This document shows, in pieces, positions 1 through 7,820 of a DNA stretch of 33,372 nucleotides (positions within the stretch are counted from its first letter, which is position 1; every line of letters starts with the position of its first letter). Source of the stretch: Chloroflexota bacterium (GTDB lineage: Bacteria; Chloroflexota; Anaerolineae; Anaerolineales; UBA4823); the NCBI GenBank assembly GCA_020349245.1, contig CP070764.1:4153689-4187060 (forward strand). Reading direction: 5' to 3'. The translations under genes were made by a program, and so were the position numbers. A model generated the notes under the pieces. That model saw nothing but the letters and a program-made list of their open reading frames with translations, was not told the DNA's origin and made no database searches.

Positions 1-1
1 G

Positions 2-454
2 GGATATGCTCCTATCCGCTGGTTGGATTTATACGATCTGCCAAATGTTGTTACCTCCCTCCAAGAGATCGTGCCGTATGATTTTTCATTTTCTCCCGAC
101 AACCAACAACTGGCAGTATATGGCTGCCAAAGGGAAGGTGACCAAGATTGCGGTATTTACCTGATCAATACTGCATCTGGAGCATCAAGATTCATGACGG
201 GCGTGGAGATGGGCAGCGGGCTGCTTTGGAGCCCAGACAGCAACCAAATTGCCATTCAGGGCAGCTTCTTGAGGCACGGTAAATGGCGGATTCTGGTGTT
301 CGACGTCACAACTGGGCAAACTGTTTACGATGGTACCTTTGATTGGGAGGGATTTTGGGTCGCACAGGATTCTCCTGTCCATGATTGGGGTGTCGCCTAT
401 CCGCCTATTCGAGGAGGTTTAGAGATTTGTGCACAGCCTCCTGGCGGTGGGTAA
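2..454 (+). CDS. C-terminal part of a PD40/TolB-like beta-propeller protein (5' end outside window)
   Basis: The reading frame is open from the first bases of the window and stops at TAA 452-454, so this is the last 150 codons of a longer gene. Two blade-like motifs are visible, FSFSPDNQQLAVYG and LLWSPDSNQIAIQG, each followed by strands such as GIYLINTASG and ILVFDVTTG. These match the SPDG-type repeats of PD40/WD40-like (TolB-related) propellers, which usually act as extracytoplasmic binding or scaffold domains. The TTG at 23 is only an internal codon and need not be a start. The N-terminus, any signal peptide and the number of blades cannot be judged. It ends in a Pro/Gly-rich tail, with the candidate pdh promoter just downstream. 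Confidence 0.7.
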   Translation, partial: GYAPIRWLDLYDLPNVVTSLQEIVPYDFSFSPDNQQLAVYGCQREGDQDCGIYLINTASGASRFMTGVEMGSGLLWSPDSNQIAIQGSFLRHGKWRILVFDVTTGQTVYDGTFDWEGFWVAQDSPVHDWGVAYPPIRGGLEICAQPPGGG

Positions 455-465
455 TTTGATAAAGC

Positions 466-474
466 TGGTATAAT
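466..474 (+). promoter_or_regulatory. Extended -10 promoter (TGG-TATAAT) for the pdh operon
   Basis: TG at 466-467, one base, then a perfect TATAAT at 469-474. No convincing -35 lies 16-18 bp upstream, which suits an extended -10 promoter. The predicted start near 481 would give a leader of about 100 nt containing the hairpin at 511-537. Confidence 0.55.
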
Positions 475-510
475 TTTTCGCGTTGAAAATTAATAAATGT
501 CAATAGACGT

Positions 511-537
511 ATAACGCCGGGTCAATCCCGGTGTTAT
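511..537 (+). promoter_or_regulatory. Strong hairpin in the pdhA leader (attenuator or terminator)
   Basis: ATAACGCCGGG (511-521) pairs with CCCGGTGTTAT (527-537), an 11-bp stem with one G-U pair and a 5-nt TCAAT loop. Only two T follow, so a canonical Rho-independent terminator is not supported. It lies downstream of the candidate -10 at 469-474 and upstream of the pdhA ribosome site, so it could be a leader element for pdh or the 3' end of the preceding transcript. Confidence 0.5.
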
Positions 538-579
538 TTGCGTGAATAGGTGTTCAGTACTTGGAGGCCCAAAGCAGTT

Positions 580-1539
580 ATGGATAAAAATGAATATCTG
601 GATTTATACCACCAGATGGTGCTCATCCGCCGCGTCGAAGAACGATCTGCCGAGCTTTACCAGCAGGGTAAAATTGGCGGTTTCCTCCACCTTTATATCG
701 GGCAGGAAGCTGTCAGCACTGGACTGATATCTGCACGGAAACCTCAAGACCGGATAATCACTGCTTATCGCGATCATGGCGTGGCAATCAACGCAGGTAT
801 CTCAGCGAAGGAAGTCATGGCTGAATTGTTAGGTAAAGCCACGGGGATTTCGAAAGGAAAGGGGGGTTCGATGCATATGGCGGACGTGGAAAAGAACTAC
901 TGGGGAGGCCACGCAGTTGTCGGTGCCCATTTGCCGATTGCAGCAGGTATGGCACTCGGTGATCAGTACCAGTCAAATGATGGGGTCACGATTTGCATGT
1001 TTGGAGATGGTGCGACAAACATCGGTTTCTTCCATGAAGCGCTCAATTTATCCAAAGTCTGGAGCCTTCCCGTGCTTTGGGTTACAGAGAATAATAAGTA
1101 CGGGATGGGCACCACGGTTGAGCGTGCCTCTGCAGTTTCTGAGATACGGCAAAAAGCTGAGGGATATGGAATCCCTAATGCCCGGGTTGACGGTATGGAC
1201 TTGATCGCAGTTCGCCAAGCAGCAGAAGAGCATCTTGAATACGTGCGTGCTGGCACCGGTCCTTTCTTCCTGGAAGCTGTTACCTACCGTTTCCGGGGAC
1301 ACTCTATGGGTGATCCAGAACGTTATCGGCAAAAGGATGAAATCGAGAAATGGCAGGAAGAAGATCCGATCGGAATATACCGCAAGTACCTGCTCGAGAA
1401 TGAAATAACCTCGGCTGGAGAGTTGGATAAGATCGATCAACAGGTAGAGCAAGAAACACAAGAAGCAATCGATTTTGCTGAATCCAGCCCTGAGCCAGCC
1501 CCTGAAGAATTGTTCACAGATATTTACGCGGAGGATTGA
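580..1539 (+). CDS. pdhA: Pyruvate dehydrogenase E1 component, alpha subunit
   Basis: This 319-residue thiamine-diphosphate subunit pairs with the next gene product to decarboxylate a 2-oxoacid, most likely pyruvate, and pass the acyl group to E2 lipoate. The ThDP motif is clear: GDGATN at residues 142-147 and ENN at 170-172. The loop RFRGHSMGDPERYR near residue 245 is the conserved E1-alpha loop. ATG 580 is preferred over GTG 550 because GGAGG at 563-567 precedes it and the protein then begins at the usual family position (LDLYHQMVLIRR). It is first in a five-gene plus-strand cluster. An acetoin or branched-chain 2-oxoacid dehydrogenase cannot be excluded from sequence alone, since the families are close. 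The E1/E2 assignment itself is secure. Confidence 0.9.
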   Translation: MDKNEYLDLYHQMVLIRRVEERSAELYQQGKIGGFLHLYIGQEAVSTGLISARKPQDRIITAYRDHGVAINAGISAKEVMAELLGKATGISKGKGGSMHMADVEKNYWGGHAVVGAHLPIAAGMALGDQYQSNDGVTICMFGDGATNIGFFHEALNLSKVWSLPVLWVTENNKYGMGTTVERASAVSEIRQKAEGYGIPNARVDGMDLIAVRQAAEEHLEYVRAGTGPFFLEAVTYRFRGHSMGDPERYRQKDEIEKWQEEDPIGIYRKYLLENEITSAGELDKIDQQVEQETQEAIDFAESSPEPAPEELFTDIYAED

Positions 1540-1593
1540 TCCGCGGCTGTTATTAGAAATTTTGAAAGCAATAATTGTACTAAGGGAAAAATT

Positions 1594-2565
1594 ATGGCCA
1601 GAATAACGATGCGTGAGGCAATCTCACAGGCCTTGTGGGAAGAGATGGAAAGGGATGAAAAGGTTTTCATCCTGGGGGAGGAGGTTGGAGTCTGGGGGGG
1701 AACTTACGCGGTCACTAAAGGGTTTTACGACCATTTCGGGGCAAAGCGTGTCCGAGATACGCCCATTGCAGAATCAGTAATAATCGGAGCTGCCATCGGA
1801 GCTGCGCTGACAGGACTGCGCCCTGTGGCAGAGCTGATGACAATCAATTTTGCTTTCGCTGCGATGGATCATATTGTTAACGAAGCTGCCAAGCTGCGCT
1901 ACATGTTTGGTGGGCAGTTTACCATCCCGATGGTCATCCGCACTCCAGGAGGCGGGGGGAGGCAGCTCGGGGCAACCCATTCTCAAACCCCCGATGCAGT
2001 TTTTGCTCACTTCCCGGGATTGAAAGTTGTAGCGCCTGGCACTCCAGAAGATGCGAAGGGAATGCTAAAGTCTGCGATCCGTTCAGATGATCCGATCATG
2101 TTCATCGAGCACGCGACCCTGTACCAGGTAAGGGGAGAGGTGCCCGAAGAGGAATATACGATCCCCCTGGATAAAGCCAAGGTTCAGCGCGAGGGAAGCG
2201 ATGTGACCCTCGTGACTTACAGTAAAATGCTGGAACTTTCCACCAAGGCAGCAGATGAACTAGCAAAGCAGGGGATCGAAACCGAGATTGTTGATTTACG
2301 CTGCTTGAGACCCCTTGACATGGAACCGATTATCAATTCCTTCAAAAAAACTAACCGGGCAGTGATTGTAGAAGAAGGTTGGGGTTCGTATGGAGTAGGT
2401 GCCGAGGTCTCCGCCAGGATTTACGAGCAAGCTTTCGATTATGTTGATGCGCCAATCAGGCGTGTCGCCCAGAAGGAAGTCCCTTTACCTTATAACCGCA
2501 TTTTGGAGCAGATGGCACTCCCGCAAGTGGAGGACATCATCCAAGCGGTTAAGGAGGTGATGTGA
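1594..2565 (+). CDS. pdhB: Pyruvate dehydrogenase E1 component, beta subunit
   Basis: This 323-residue protein is full length for E1 beta and contains the transketolase pyrimidine domain (start MREAISQALWEEMERDEKV, GEEVGVWGG) and the C-terminal transketolase domain (IETEIVDLRCLRPLD). With PdhA it forms the alpha2beta2 E1 enzyme. It starts 54 bp after pdhA with AAGGG upstream of ATG 1594. Its stop overlaps the next start as TGATG, and the Shine-Dalgarno sequence for pdhC (AGGAGG, 2552-2557) lies inside its last codons, so E1 beta and E2 are translationally coupled. Specificity (pyruvate, acetoin or branched-chain 2-oxoacids) is inferred from the operon as a whole. Confidence 0.92.
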   Translation: MARITMREAISQALWEEMERDEKVFILGEEVGVWGGTYAVTKGFYDHFGAKRVRDTPIAESVIIGAAIGAALTGLRPVAELMTINFAFAAMDHIVNEAAKLRYMFGGQFTIPMVIRTPGGGGRQLGATHSQTPDAVFAHFPGLKVVAPGTPEDAKGMLKSAIRSDDPIMFIEHATLYQVRGEVPEEEYTIPLDKAKVQREGSDVTLVTYSKMLELSTKAADELAKQGIETEIVDLRCLRPLDMEPIINSFKKTNRAVIVEEGWGSYGVGAEVSARIYEQAFDYVDAPIRRVAQKEVPLPYNRILEQMALPQVEDIIQAVKEVM

Positions 2566-3836
2566 TGGCGGAAATCGTAAACATGCCCAAATTAGGTTTC
2601 GACATGGCTGAAGGCACCTTGGTGCGCTGGGTTGTCAGTGAAAATGAACCCGTGGAGAAAGGCCAGGTGCTCGCAGAGATTGAAACTGATAAGGCAACCG
2701 TGGAAGTGGAATCCCCGTTTAGTGGTTTCGTGTTTCAGCACCTGGTTAACCAAGGGGATATTGTACCGGTCAGCACACCAATTGCAGTGATCGGAGCACA
2801 AGGAGAGAAGATAGATATTGAGCAGCTTGTTAGTGAACCTGCAGACCTCCGTGGGGAGGAGCAGGAGCAGGAGGTGGTTGAAGAAAGTCCTCCAGCGGTG
2901 GAGACTGTCTCTGAGCCTGTAATCCTGGATACACAGCTCCCACAGGGTGTACGTGCCTCTCCACTCGCACGACGCATGGCTGAAACCATGGGTATTGATT
3001 TGCGCAACATTGAAGGTAGTGGACCGAATGGGCGTATCGTAAAAGCTGACATCGAAGCCTTCCAGGCAGCGCCCACAGTTCGTCCTGCAGCTGTCATTCC
3101 TGTGTTTCCAACTGTGTCTGGTGATATTCCTGAAGATAAGATTATCCCCTTGAGCCGTTTGCGGAGCGCTATTGGCAGGCGCATGGTGCAGTCGAAATTA
3201 GAATTTCCCCAATTTTTTGTCACCCATGAGTACGATGTGGCAAAGTTGCTAGATATGCGCGAACAGGTGAATGCGCTTCTCCCCGAAGGTGAAAAAACTT
3301 CTGTAAACGATTACATAATCAAGGCAGCTGCATTAGCATTAAGGGAATTCCCCAACCTCAATTCCAGGCTCGAAGAAGATCAACAGGCTGTCAACCAGTT
3401 TGGCCACATTAATATTGGCGTGGCTGTTGCCGTGGAGGGAGGCTTGTTGACAGTGGTCTGCCGGGACGCGGACCTGAAGTCTGTACGGCAAATATCGATC
3501 GAAGTACGCAACATGGCAAGCCGAGCCCGTGAAGGCCGGGTGAAGGTGGAGGATATCGAAGGATCCACCTTTTCTGTAAGCAATCTGGGTATGTTCGATG
3601 TGGAAGAGTTTATCGCTATTATTAATCCGCCCGAGGCAGCGATACTGGCAATTGGCTCTGCTAATCATGTTCCCGTGGTTCAGGGAGGTCAGGTCGTTCC
3701 AGGTTGGAGGATGAAAGCGACTATCTCGGTCGATCACCGGGTGAGCGACGGTGCTGAAGCCGCGCAATTCTTACAGGCGTTGGCTAAGCATCTGGAAAAT
3801 CCGCTCCGCCTGATGGTACCTGATTTGCAAGCGTAG
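2565..3836 (+). CDS. pdhC: Dihydrolipoamide acetyltransferase (E2) of the pyruvate dehydrogenase complex
   Basis: The 423-residue core subunit carries the lipoyl arm and transfers the acetyl group to CoA. Order of domains: one lipoyl domain (residues 1-80, lipoylated Lys43 in ETDKATVEV), an acidic/Pro-rich linker, a peripheral-subunit-binding domain (about 128-165, ASPLARRMAE to GRIVKADI), a second linker and the trimer-forming catalytic domain with DHRVSDG (His391, Asp395). ATG 2565 is chosen over GTG 2562 because AGGAGG sits 7 nt before it. A single lipoyl domain is the common arrangement in Gram-positive-like complexes. No dihydrolipoamide dehydrogenase (E3) gene follows, so the complex must use an E3 encoded elsewhere. 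Confidence 0.93.
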   Translation: MAEIVNMPKLGFDMAEGTLVRWVVSENEPVEKGQVLAEIETDKATVEVESPFSGFVFQHLVNQGDIVPVSTPIAVIGAQGEKIDIEQLVSEPADLRGEEQEQEVVEESPPAVETVSEPVILDTQLPQGVRASPLARRMAETMGIDLRNIEGSGPNGRIVKADIEAFQAAPTVRPAAVIPVFPTVSGDIPEDKIIPLSRLRSAIGRRMVQSKLEFPQFFVTHEYDVAKLLDMREQVNALLPEGEKTSVNDYIIKAAALALREFPNLNSRLEEDQQAVNQFGHINIGVAVAVEGGLLTVVCRDADLKSVRQISIEVRNMASRAREGRVKVEDIEGSTFSVSNLGMFDVEEFIAIINPPEAAILAIGSANHVPVVQGGQVVPGWRMKATISVDHRVSDGAEAAQFLQALAKHLENPLRLMVPDLQA

Positions 3837-3843
3837 GTGAATC

Positions 3844-4377
3844 ATGAGTGATGAACTTACTCATATCCGAAAACGCTTGGCAGACGAAGGTGAAAAGACC
3901 CTTGAATTTTTTGAGACACTTTACCCAGAGGATTGGGAGAGACAAGTCTACACGACTGGTCCAAAATGGCGGGTCGGTGATATCCTGGCGCATTTCATCT
4001 CTGCTGAAAAAGCTTACCAGTATTATCTTCAGGATATTCTCCGGGGAGGGGATGGGGCACCGGATACAATGGATATTGACCAGTTCAATGAATCAGAAGT
4101 AGCCCGAATGCAGGGAACCCCGCCGGAGCTATTGGCATCATTCAGAACCGTTCGTGAACATACAATTCAATTAACTGAAAATCTGGCAGAGGAAGATTTA
4201 AGCAGGGTGGCGAACCATCCCTGGTTTAATCAGAAAGAAGTGGGGTGGTATTTAAAGTTAATTTATCGCCATAATACGATGCATCGTATGGATATTCGTA
4301 AGTCGATACGGGAAAAAGCTCCTTTGCCTCATATAGATAATCCCCGAACAAACGGCACTATCTCCCCTGAGGATTGA
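3844..4377 (+). CDS. DinB / mycothiol-maleylpyruvate isomerase-like metal-binding protein
   Basis: A 177-residue protein with the four-helix DinB-like pattern. Three histidines sit where the family binds a divalent metal: His50 (DILAHFISAEK), His143 and His147 (RHNTMHRMDIR). The family includes thiol-dependent transferases and isomerases and many members of unknown substrate. It begins 7 nt after pdhC, so it is likely co-transcribed with the PDH genes, but nothing shows a direct link to that complex. Soluble and cytosolic by sequence (no signal or membrane segment). Reaction and thiol partner are unknown. Confidence 0.75.
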   Translation: MSDELTHIRKRLADEGEKTLEFFETLYPEDWERQVYTTGPKWRVGDILAHFISAEKAYQYYLQDILRGGDGAPDTMDIDQFNESEVARMQGTPPELLASFRTVREHTIQLTENLAEEDLSRVANHPWFNQKEVGWYLKLIYRHNTMHRMDIRKSIREKAPLPHIDNPRTNGTISPED

Positions 4378-4398
4378 CCATGTATTCAAAGACGAAAA

Positions 4399-4968
4399 AT
4401 GCCTTCAGTAGAATTTGACCTGGGATACTTGGATACCGCGGTTGAACTGCTGGAGGGATATCTGCTTTCAAGCGACAATTACTGGAAGCTGAACGTGAGC
4501 TCACCGCCAGGGGAACCGGGTTACCCAACATTAACTTTGGGAACGGTGATTTTAGCGCTTGCCCGATTAGAAGCTGGGCAGTTGTCTGATTCTCAGGAAC
4601 AAAGGAAATTTGAATTGCAGAATGAACTCAACCGCCTGCGGACAAAATGGCGCACCGCGTGGGGGAAGAAAGCCAAGAAGGAATTCCGCTCAAGATTAAA
4701 TCTTTGGCGAAATTTTATCGAAGATTTACGCCAGGATTCCCCCGGAAATTTCGACCGCTATCCTTACGAGGTGAACCGTCGGGTGATGTTAAAATTATTG
4801 CAAGATGAAGCCTTTGAAATACCGGTATCCCAGCAACAGATGTTAACTGGATTGGACCGCATAATCAATGGCTTGTTAATTCCAGGTGAGTTTGTTTGGG
4901 ATAATCAGCTTGCTGGTGGCTTTCCCCAGGAAATGTATCCCTACCTCTATCGGTCGCTCAGAAAATAA
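4399..4968 (+). CDS. Conserved-looking protein of unknown function, 189 aa
   Basis: I do not recognise this protein. It is soluble and mostly helical. A strongly basic helix (about residues 65-110, rich in Lys, Arg and Trp, e.g. LRTKWRTAWGKKAKKEF) could bind nucleic acid or a partner protein. The C-terminus is aromatic-rich (GGFPQEMYPYLYRSLRK). It starts 21 bp after the DinB-like gene, has no strong Shine-Dalgarno (AAAGACG upstream), and ends 6 bp from the convergent lipoprotein gene. Codon use matches neighbours, which supports a real gene. It is probably the last cistron of the pdh cluster. Confidence 0.6.
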   Translation: MPSVEFDLGYLDTAVELLEGYLLSSDNYWKLNVSSPPGEPGYPTLTLGTVILALARLEAGQLSDSQEQRKFELQNELNRLRTKWRTAWGKKAKKEFRSRLNLWRNFIEDLRQDSPGNFDRYPYEVNRRVMLKLLQDEAFEIPVSQQQMLTGLDRIINGLLIPGEFVWDNQLAGGFPQEMYPYLYRSLRK

Positions 4969-4974
4969 ACCCGA

Positions 4975-5739
4975 CTAACCTGAGGGGGAGAAAGACTCCA
5001 TCAACTTTTCTTGGCCTGCCCCTGACTGCAAACAGCTCAATAGTTCCAGGACTTCCCCCTGGGGTTTCTCAGCTGCGAGAGCCAGAACAGGCTTCCGCAA
5101 GATCATCTGCAGATTTTCATCGATCATACTGGCGGAAACATTCGGCTGCAGCCATGATCTTGGAAGATAACCGATCCCACCAGCATCAGCAGCTATCGCT
5201 TCCACCATCGCCTGGGGAGTCAACGCCAGGCGAGCTAATCTGCCGTATGGTTGAATATCGAGAATCGCACTTCGAAAGGTTTCCGAGATATCATTCCCAG
5301 GTGGGAAAATCCACACAGATATCGGCTGGTTAAAGATGCTGATTTGCGACCAGGCCTCGATCCGTCCACTGAATATTGACTTTACTTCAGTAGCCTTCAA
5401 TTCTTTATTCGGGTTTTCCGGATTGATAATTATCACCAGTTCGTCTTCAGCTAGGGGATATGCATACTCGATTTCTTCAGGTTTTTCACCCCACCAGATA
5501 ATCAAATCTCCTGACTTGTAATCCTGGACGGAAGCCGGGATGGAATCAATGAACACTGCGGTGTGATCTAATTGACCAGCACACATCTCTATAGCCTGCC
5601 TGGCTGGATCAAGCGCAGGAGATAGAGATATATTAATCGGTATTGGGGAAGGCGGAATAGTGGCTGATGGTGAAGCACCGCAGGCAACCAACCAGATGAT
5701 TGATAATATGCAGCCAATACATTTCAGAACAGATTTCAT
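4975..5739 (-). CDS. Periplasmic-binding-like lipoprotein (phosphate-binding PstS-like fold)
   Basis: A 254-residue exported lipoprotein. Residues 1-20 form a signal peptide ending in the lipobox LVAC (Cys20), followed by a Ser/Pro-rich tether. The remainder resembles the type II periplasmic-binding domain of PstS-like proteins: ELVIIINPENP, ATEVKSIFSGRIEAWSQI, and GGIGYLPRSWL. In the PstS family these segments bind phosphate or related oxyanions. No ABC permease or ATPase lies next to it, so transport is not supported here; it may be a sensor or scavenging subunit. It is third in a minus-strand run tgt-uppP-lipoprotein, 14 nt after uppP. Ligand unknown. Confidence 0.75.
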   Translation of the reverse strand: MKSVLKCIGCILSIIWLVACGASPSATIPPSPIPINISLSPALDPARQAIEMCAGQLDHTAVFIDSIPASVQDYKSGDLIIWWGEKPEEIEYAYPLAEDELVIIINPENPNKELKATEVKSIFSGRIEAWSQISIFNQPISVWIFPPGNDISETFRSAILDIQPYGRLARLALTPQAMVEAIAADAGGIGYLPRSWLQPNVSASMIDENLQMILRKPVLALAAEKPQGEVLELLSCLQSGAGQEKLMESFSPSG

Positions 5740-5753
5740 TGGAGATCTGCCAG

Positions 5754-6572
5754 CTAGAAAACTGCGATCAGCAGAGTCGCTGCAGCGATTAGCGTACAGT
5801 ATGCAGCAAAATAATAAAGAGAATAGCGGTTGAGAAATGAAATCAACCAGCCAATGGCTAAATATCCGACGACTGCAGAGGCGATAAATCCAGGAATGAA
5901 TACTGGCAGAATATCTCCCAAATTTGGGATGGTCAATAAATCAATTGTCGCGAGCAGACCAGCAGCAAGCATGATAGGAACTGCCATTAGGAAAGAAAAT
6001 CTGGCTGCAGTTGGGCGGTTAAAATTGCGGGTCATCGCGCCTGAAATGGTTGATCCCGAGCGGGACAAACCAGGGAACAAAGCCAATATTTGAAATAGGC
6101 CGATTATCAGTGCATCCTGCCAGGTGAGATTTTCAAGTTTTCGTGAACGTGCTCCAACCTGTTCGGCGATCACAAGTAAAATGGCTGTACCAAACAATGC
6201 AATTGAGGTCATGATTGGATTGGAAAATGCTCTTTCGAGAATGTCTTTAAGTAAGATCCCTGCAATCGCTGCCGGGATGGAGGCCAAGAGAATATACCAA
6301 CCGAGGCGGGCATGTTGGGTTGCGAGGGGTTGTCTGCGTTGTATGCCGTGCAGCATCGCCCGCAAAATATGGTAGAAATCTTGCCAAAAATAAGCCAGCA
6401 CTGCGACGAGGGTCGCTACCTGGACCAGTACATCGAAGACAAAAGCTTCATCAGGAGGGATATCCCATCGAAATAGGAAAGGAACCACCACCAGGTGCCC
6501 TGAACTGGATATCGGAAGAAATTCGGTGATACCCTGAATGATGCCTAGAATTACGGATTGAAAAACAGTCAT
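5754..6572 (-). CDS. uppP: Undecaprenyl-diphosphatase (BacA/UppP family)
   Basis: A 272-residue polytopic membrane enzyme that converts undecaprenyl diphosphate to the monophosphate, recycling the lipid carrier for peptidoglycan and polysaccharide synthesis; family members can confer bacitracin resistance. Both signature motifs are present: GITEFLPISSSGHL near the N-terminus and PGLSRSGSTI in the middle, with about eight hydrophobic segments. ATG 6572 is preferred; TTG 6575 is directly upstream in the same frame and less likely. Length matches the family (about 265-280). It lies 39 bp after tgt on the same strand. Function fits the envelope-glycan genes in this window (wecB, GT2, gmd, wecE). 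Confidence 0.93.
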   Translation of the reverse strand: MTVFQSVILGIIQGITEFLPISSSGHLVVVPFLFRWDIPPDEAFVFDVLVQVATLVAVLAYFWQDFYHILRAMLHGIQRRQPLATQHARLGWYILLASIPAAIAGILLKDILERAFSNPIMTSIALFGTAILLVIAEQVGARSRKLENLTWQDALIIGLFQILALFPGLSRSGSTISGAMTRNFNRPTAARFSFLMAVPIMLAAGLLATIDLLTIPNLGDILPVFIPGFIASAVVGYLAIGWLISFLNRYSLYYFAAYCTLIAAATLLIAVF

Positions 6573-6611
6573 CAAACCATCCCAATAATCCTTGCCTGGT
6601 TGTGAATTCTC

Positions 6612-7742
6612 TCAGGCATGATCCTGATTTTCTCCTGCAGGGTGCTCGAAATATTCTGCAGCAAATTCGTCGAATTTTTCACTCATTACTGCATGGCGAA
6701 TATCGGTCATCAATTTGATCAAAGTAAATAAGTTGTGGATTGATAATAGTGTGGCGGATAGCATCTCTTTGGCAACAATCAGGTGTCGCAGATAAGCGCG
6801 CGAAAAATTGAGGCAGGTGTAGCATTGGCAGGAGGAGTCGATGGGTTGGGGGTCCTTTGCATATTGGGCGTTGACCAAATTCAGTCTACCTCCATGGCGA
6901 GTCATTGCTGCATTGTGCCTGGCGAGGCGAGTCGGTAATACGCAATCGAAGAGATCGATGCCCCTCATGACACCATTAACAAGATCTTGGGGAGTACCCA
7001 CGCCCATCAAATAACGGGGTTTGTGGACCGGGAGAATCTGGTCTACAAGTTCTATCACATCATGCATTTCACCTTTTGTCTCACCAATAGATAAGCCGCC
7101 TATAGCGATGCCTGGGAAATCCAAACTCGAAATGAATTCTGCTGATTCACGGCGCAGATCAGCGAATATACCCCCCTGAACGATGCCGAACAGGGCTTGG
7201 TCTGCGCGGGATTTGGCCAGCAAACAGCGCTCAGCCCATCTGTGAGTGCGATTCATTGCCTGTTGCGCATAGGTTTTATCATCCGGTTCGGCGCATTCAT
7301 CGAAAGCCATGATGATATCCGCTCCAAGATTTTCTTGAATCTTGATGGCTTTTTCAGGATCCAGGCGGTGTTCTGATCCATCAATATGACTGCGGAAAGT
7401 TACCCCATCTTGGTCAATTCTCCGTTTCTTGGCTAAGGAGAACACTTGAAATCCCCCAGAATCTGTGAGAATTGGACCGGGCCAATGCATGAATTGGTGA
7501 AGACCACCCTGATCGGCGATTAATTCATCCCCCGGGCGGAGGTAAAGATGATATGTATTCGCAAGGATAAGGGATGCATTTAGCTCTGTAAGTTGATCAG
7601 GTGTTATGGCTTTCACAGATGCTTGTGTACCCACTGGAGCAAAAACAGGGGTGAGCAATTCACCATGGGGAGTCTGAAATCTTCCGGCGCGAGCACGACC
7701 TGCTTGGGCTTCTATTTGGAAAGTGAATGGGGCTTTGATCAC
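6612..7742 (-). CDS. tgt: Queuine tRNA-ribosyltransferase (tRNA-guanine transglycosylase)
   Basis: A 376-residue TIM-barrel enzyme exchanging guanine-34 of GUN-anticodon tRNAs for the queuosine precursor preQ1. Key motifs: LTDSGGFQVFSL with the general Asp, GIVQGG, GGLSIGE, and DLFDCVLPTRLARHN with the nucleophile Asp. The zinc site is intact (CQCYTC followed by His in YLRHL). Start is GTG 7742, eight residues before the conserved FQIEA region, and no ATG fits better. There is no Shine-Dalgarno, and a TATAAT at 7756-7751 would place the transcript start near 7744, so the mRNA may be almost leaderless. No other queuosine gene is nearby. Confidence 0.95.
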   Translation of the reverse strand: MIKAPFTFQIEAQAGRARAGRFQTPHGELLTPVFAPVGTQASVKAITPDQLTELNASLILANTYHLYLRPGDELIADQGGLHQFMHWPGPILTDSGGFQVFSLAKKRRIDQDGVTFRSHIDGSEHRLDPEKAIKIQENLGADIIMAFDECAEPDDKTYAQQAMNRTHRWAERCLLAKSRADQALFGIVQGGIFADLRRESAEFISSLDFPGIAIGGLSIGETKGEMHDVIELVDQILPVHKPRYLMGVGTPQDLVNGVMRGIDLFDCVLPTRLARHNAAMTRHGGRLNLVNAQYAKDPQPIDSSCQCYTCLNFSRAYLRHLIVAKEMLSATLLSIHNLFTLIKLMTDIRHAVMSEKFDEFAAEYFEHPAGENQDHA

Positions 7743-7747
7743 AGCCG

Positions 7748-7777
7748 TTGATTATACCTGTTTTCCGATGATATAAT
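7748..7777 (+). promoter_or_regulatory. Sigma-70-type promoter for the aminotransferase-kinase pair
   Basis: TTGATT at 7748-7753, an 18-bp spacer, and TATAAT at 7772-7777 preceded by TG at 7769-7770 (extended -10). The start near 7784 leaves a leader of about 37 nt with AGGAG before ATG 7821. Confidence 0.65.
7751..7756 (-). promoter_or_regulatory. -10 element (TATAAT) for tgt
   Basis: The minus strand reads TATAAT at 7756-7751 with G at the -14 position (AGG before the hexamer) and no clear -35. The expected start is near 7744, within a couple of bases of GTG 7742. It overlaps the -35 hexamer of the opposite promoter (7748-7753). Confidence 0.5.
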
Positions 7778-7820
7778 TCCAATTGTCTAACAACTAACCC
7801 AACGATGCAAGGAGAAAGAC

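Noticed and set aside
2735..3223. Long minus-strand open frame opposite pdhC (162 codons)
   Set aside because: It lies entirely within the clear E2 coding region, is Ser/Thr/Pro-rich without domain features, and is explained by codon bias of the opposite strand.
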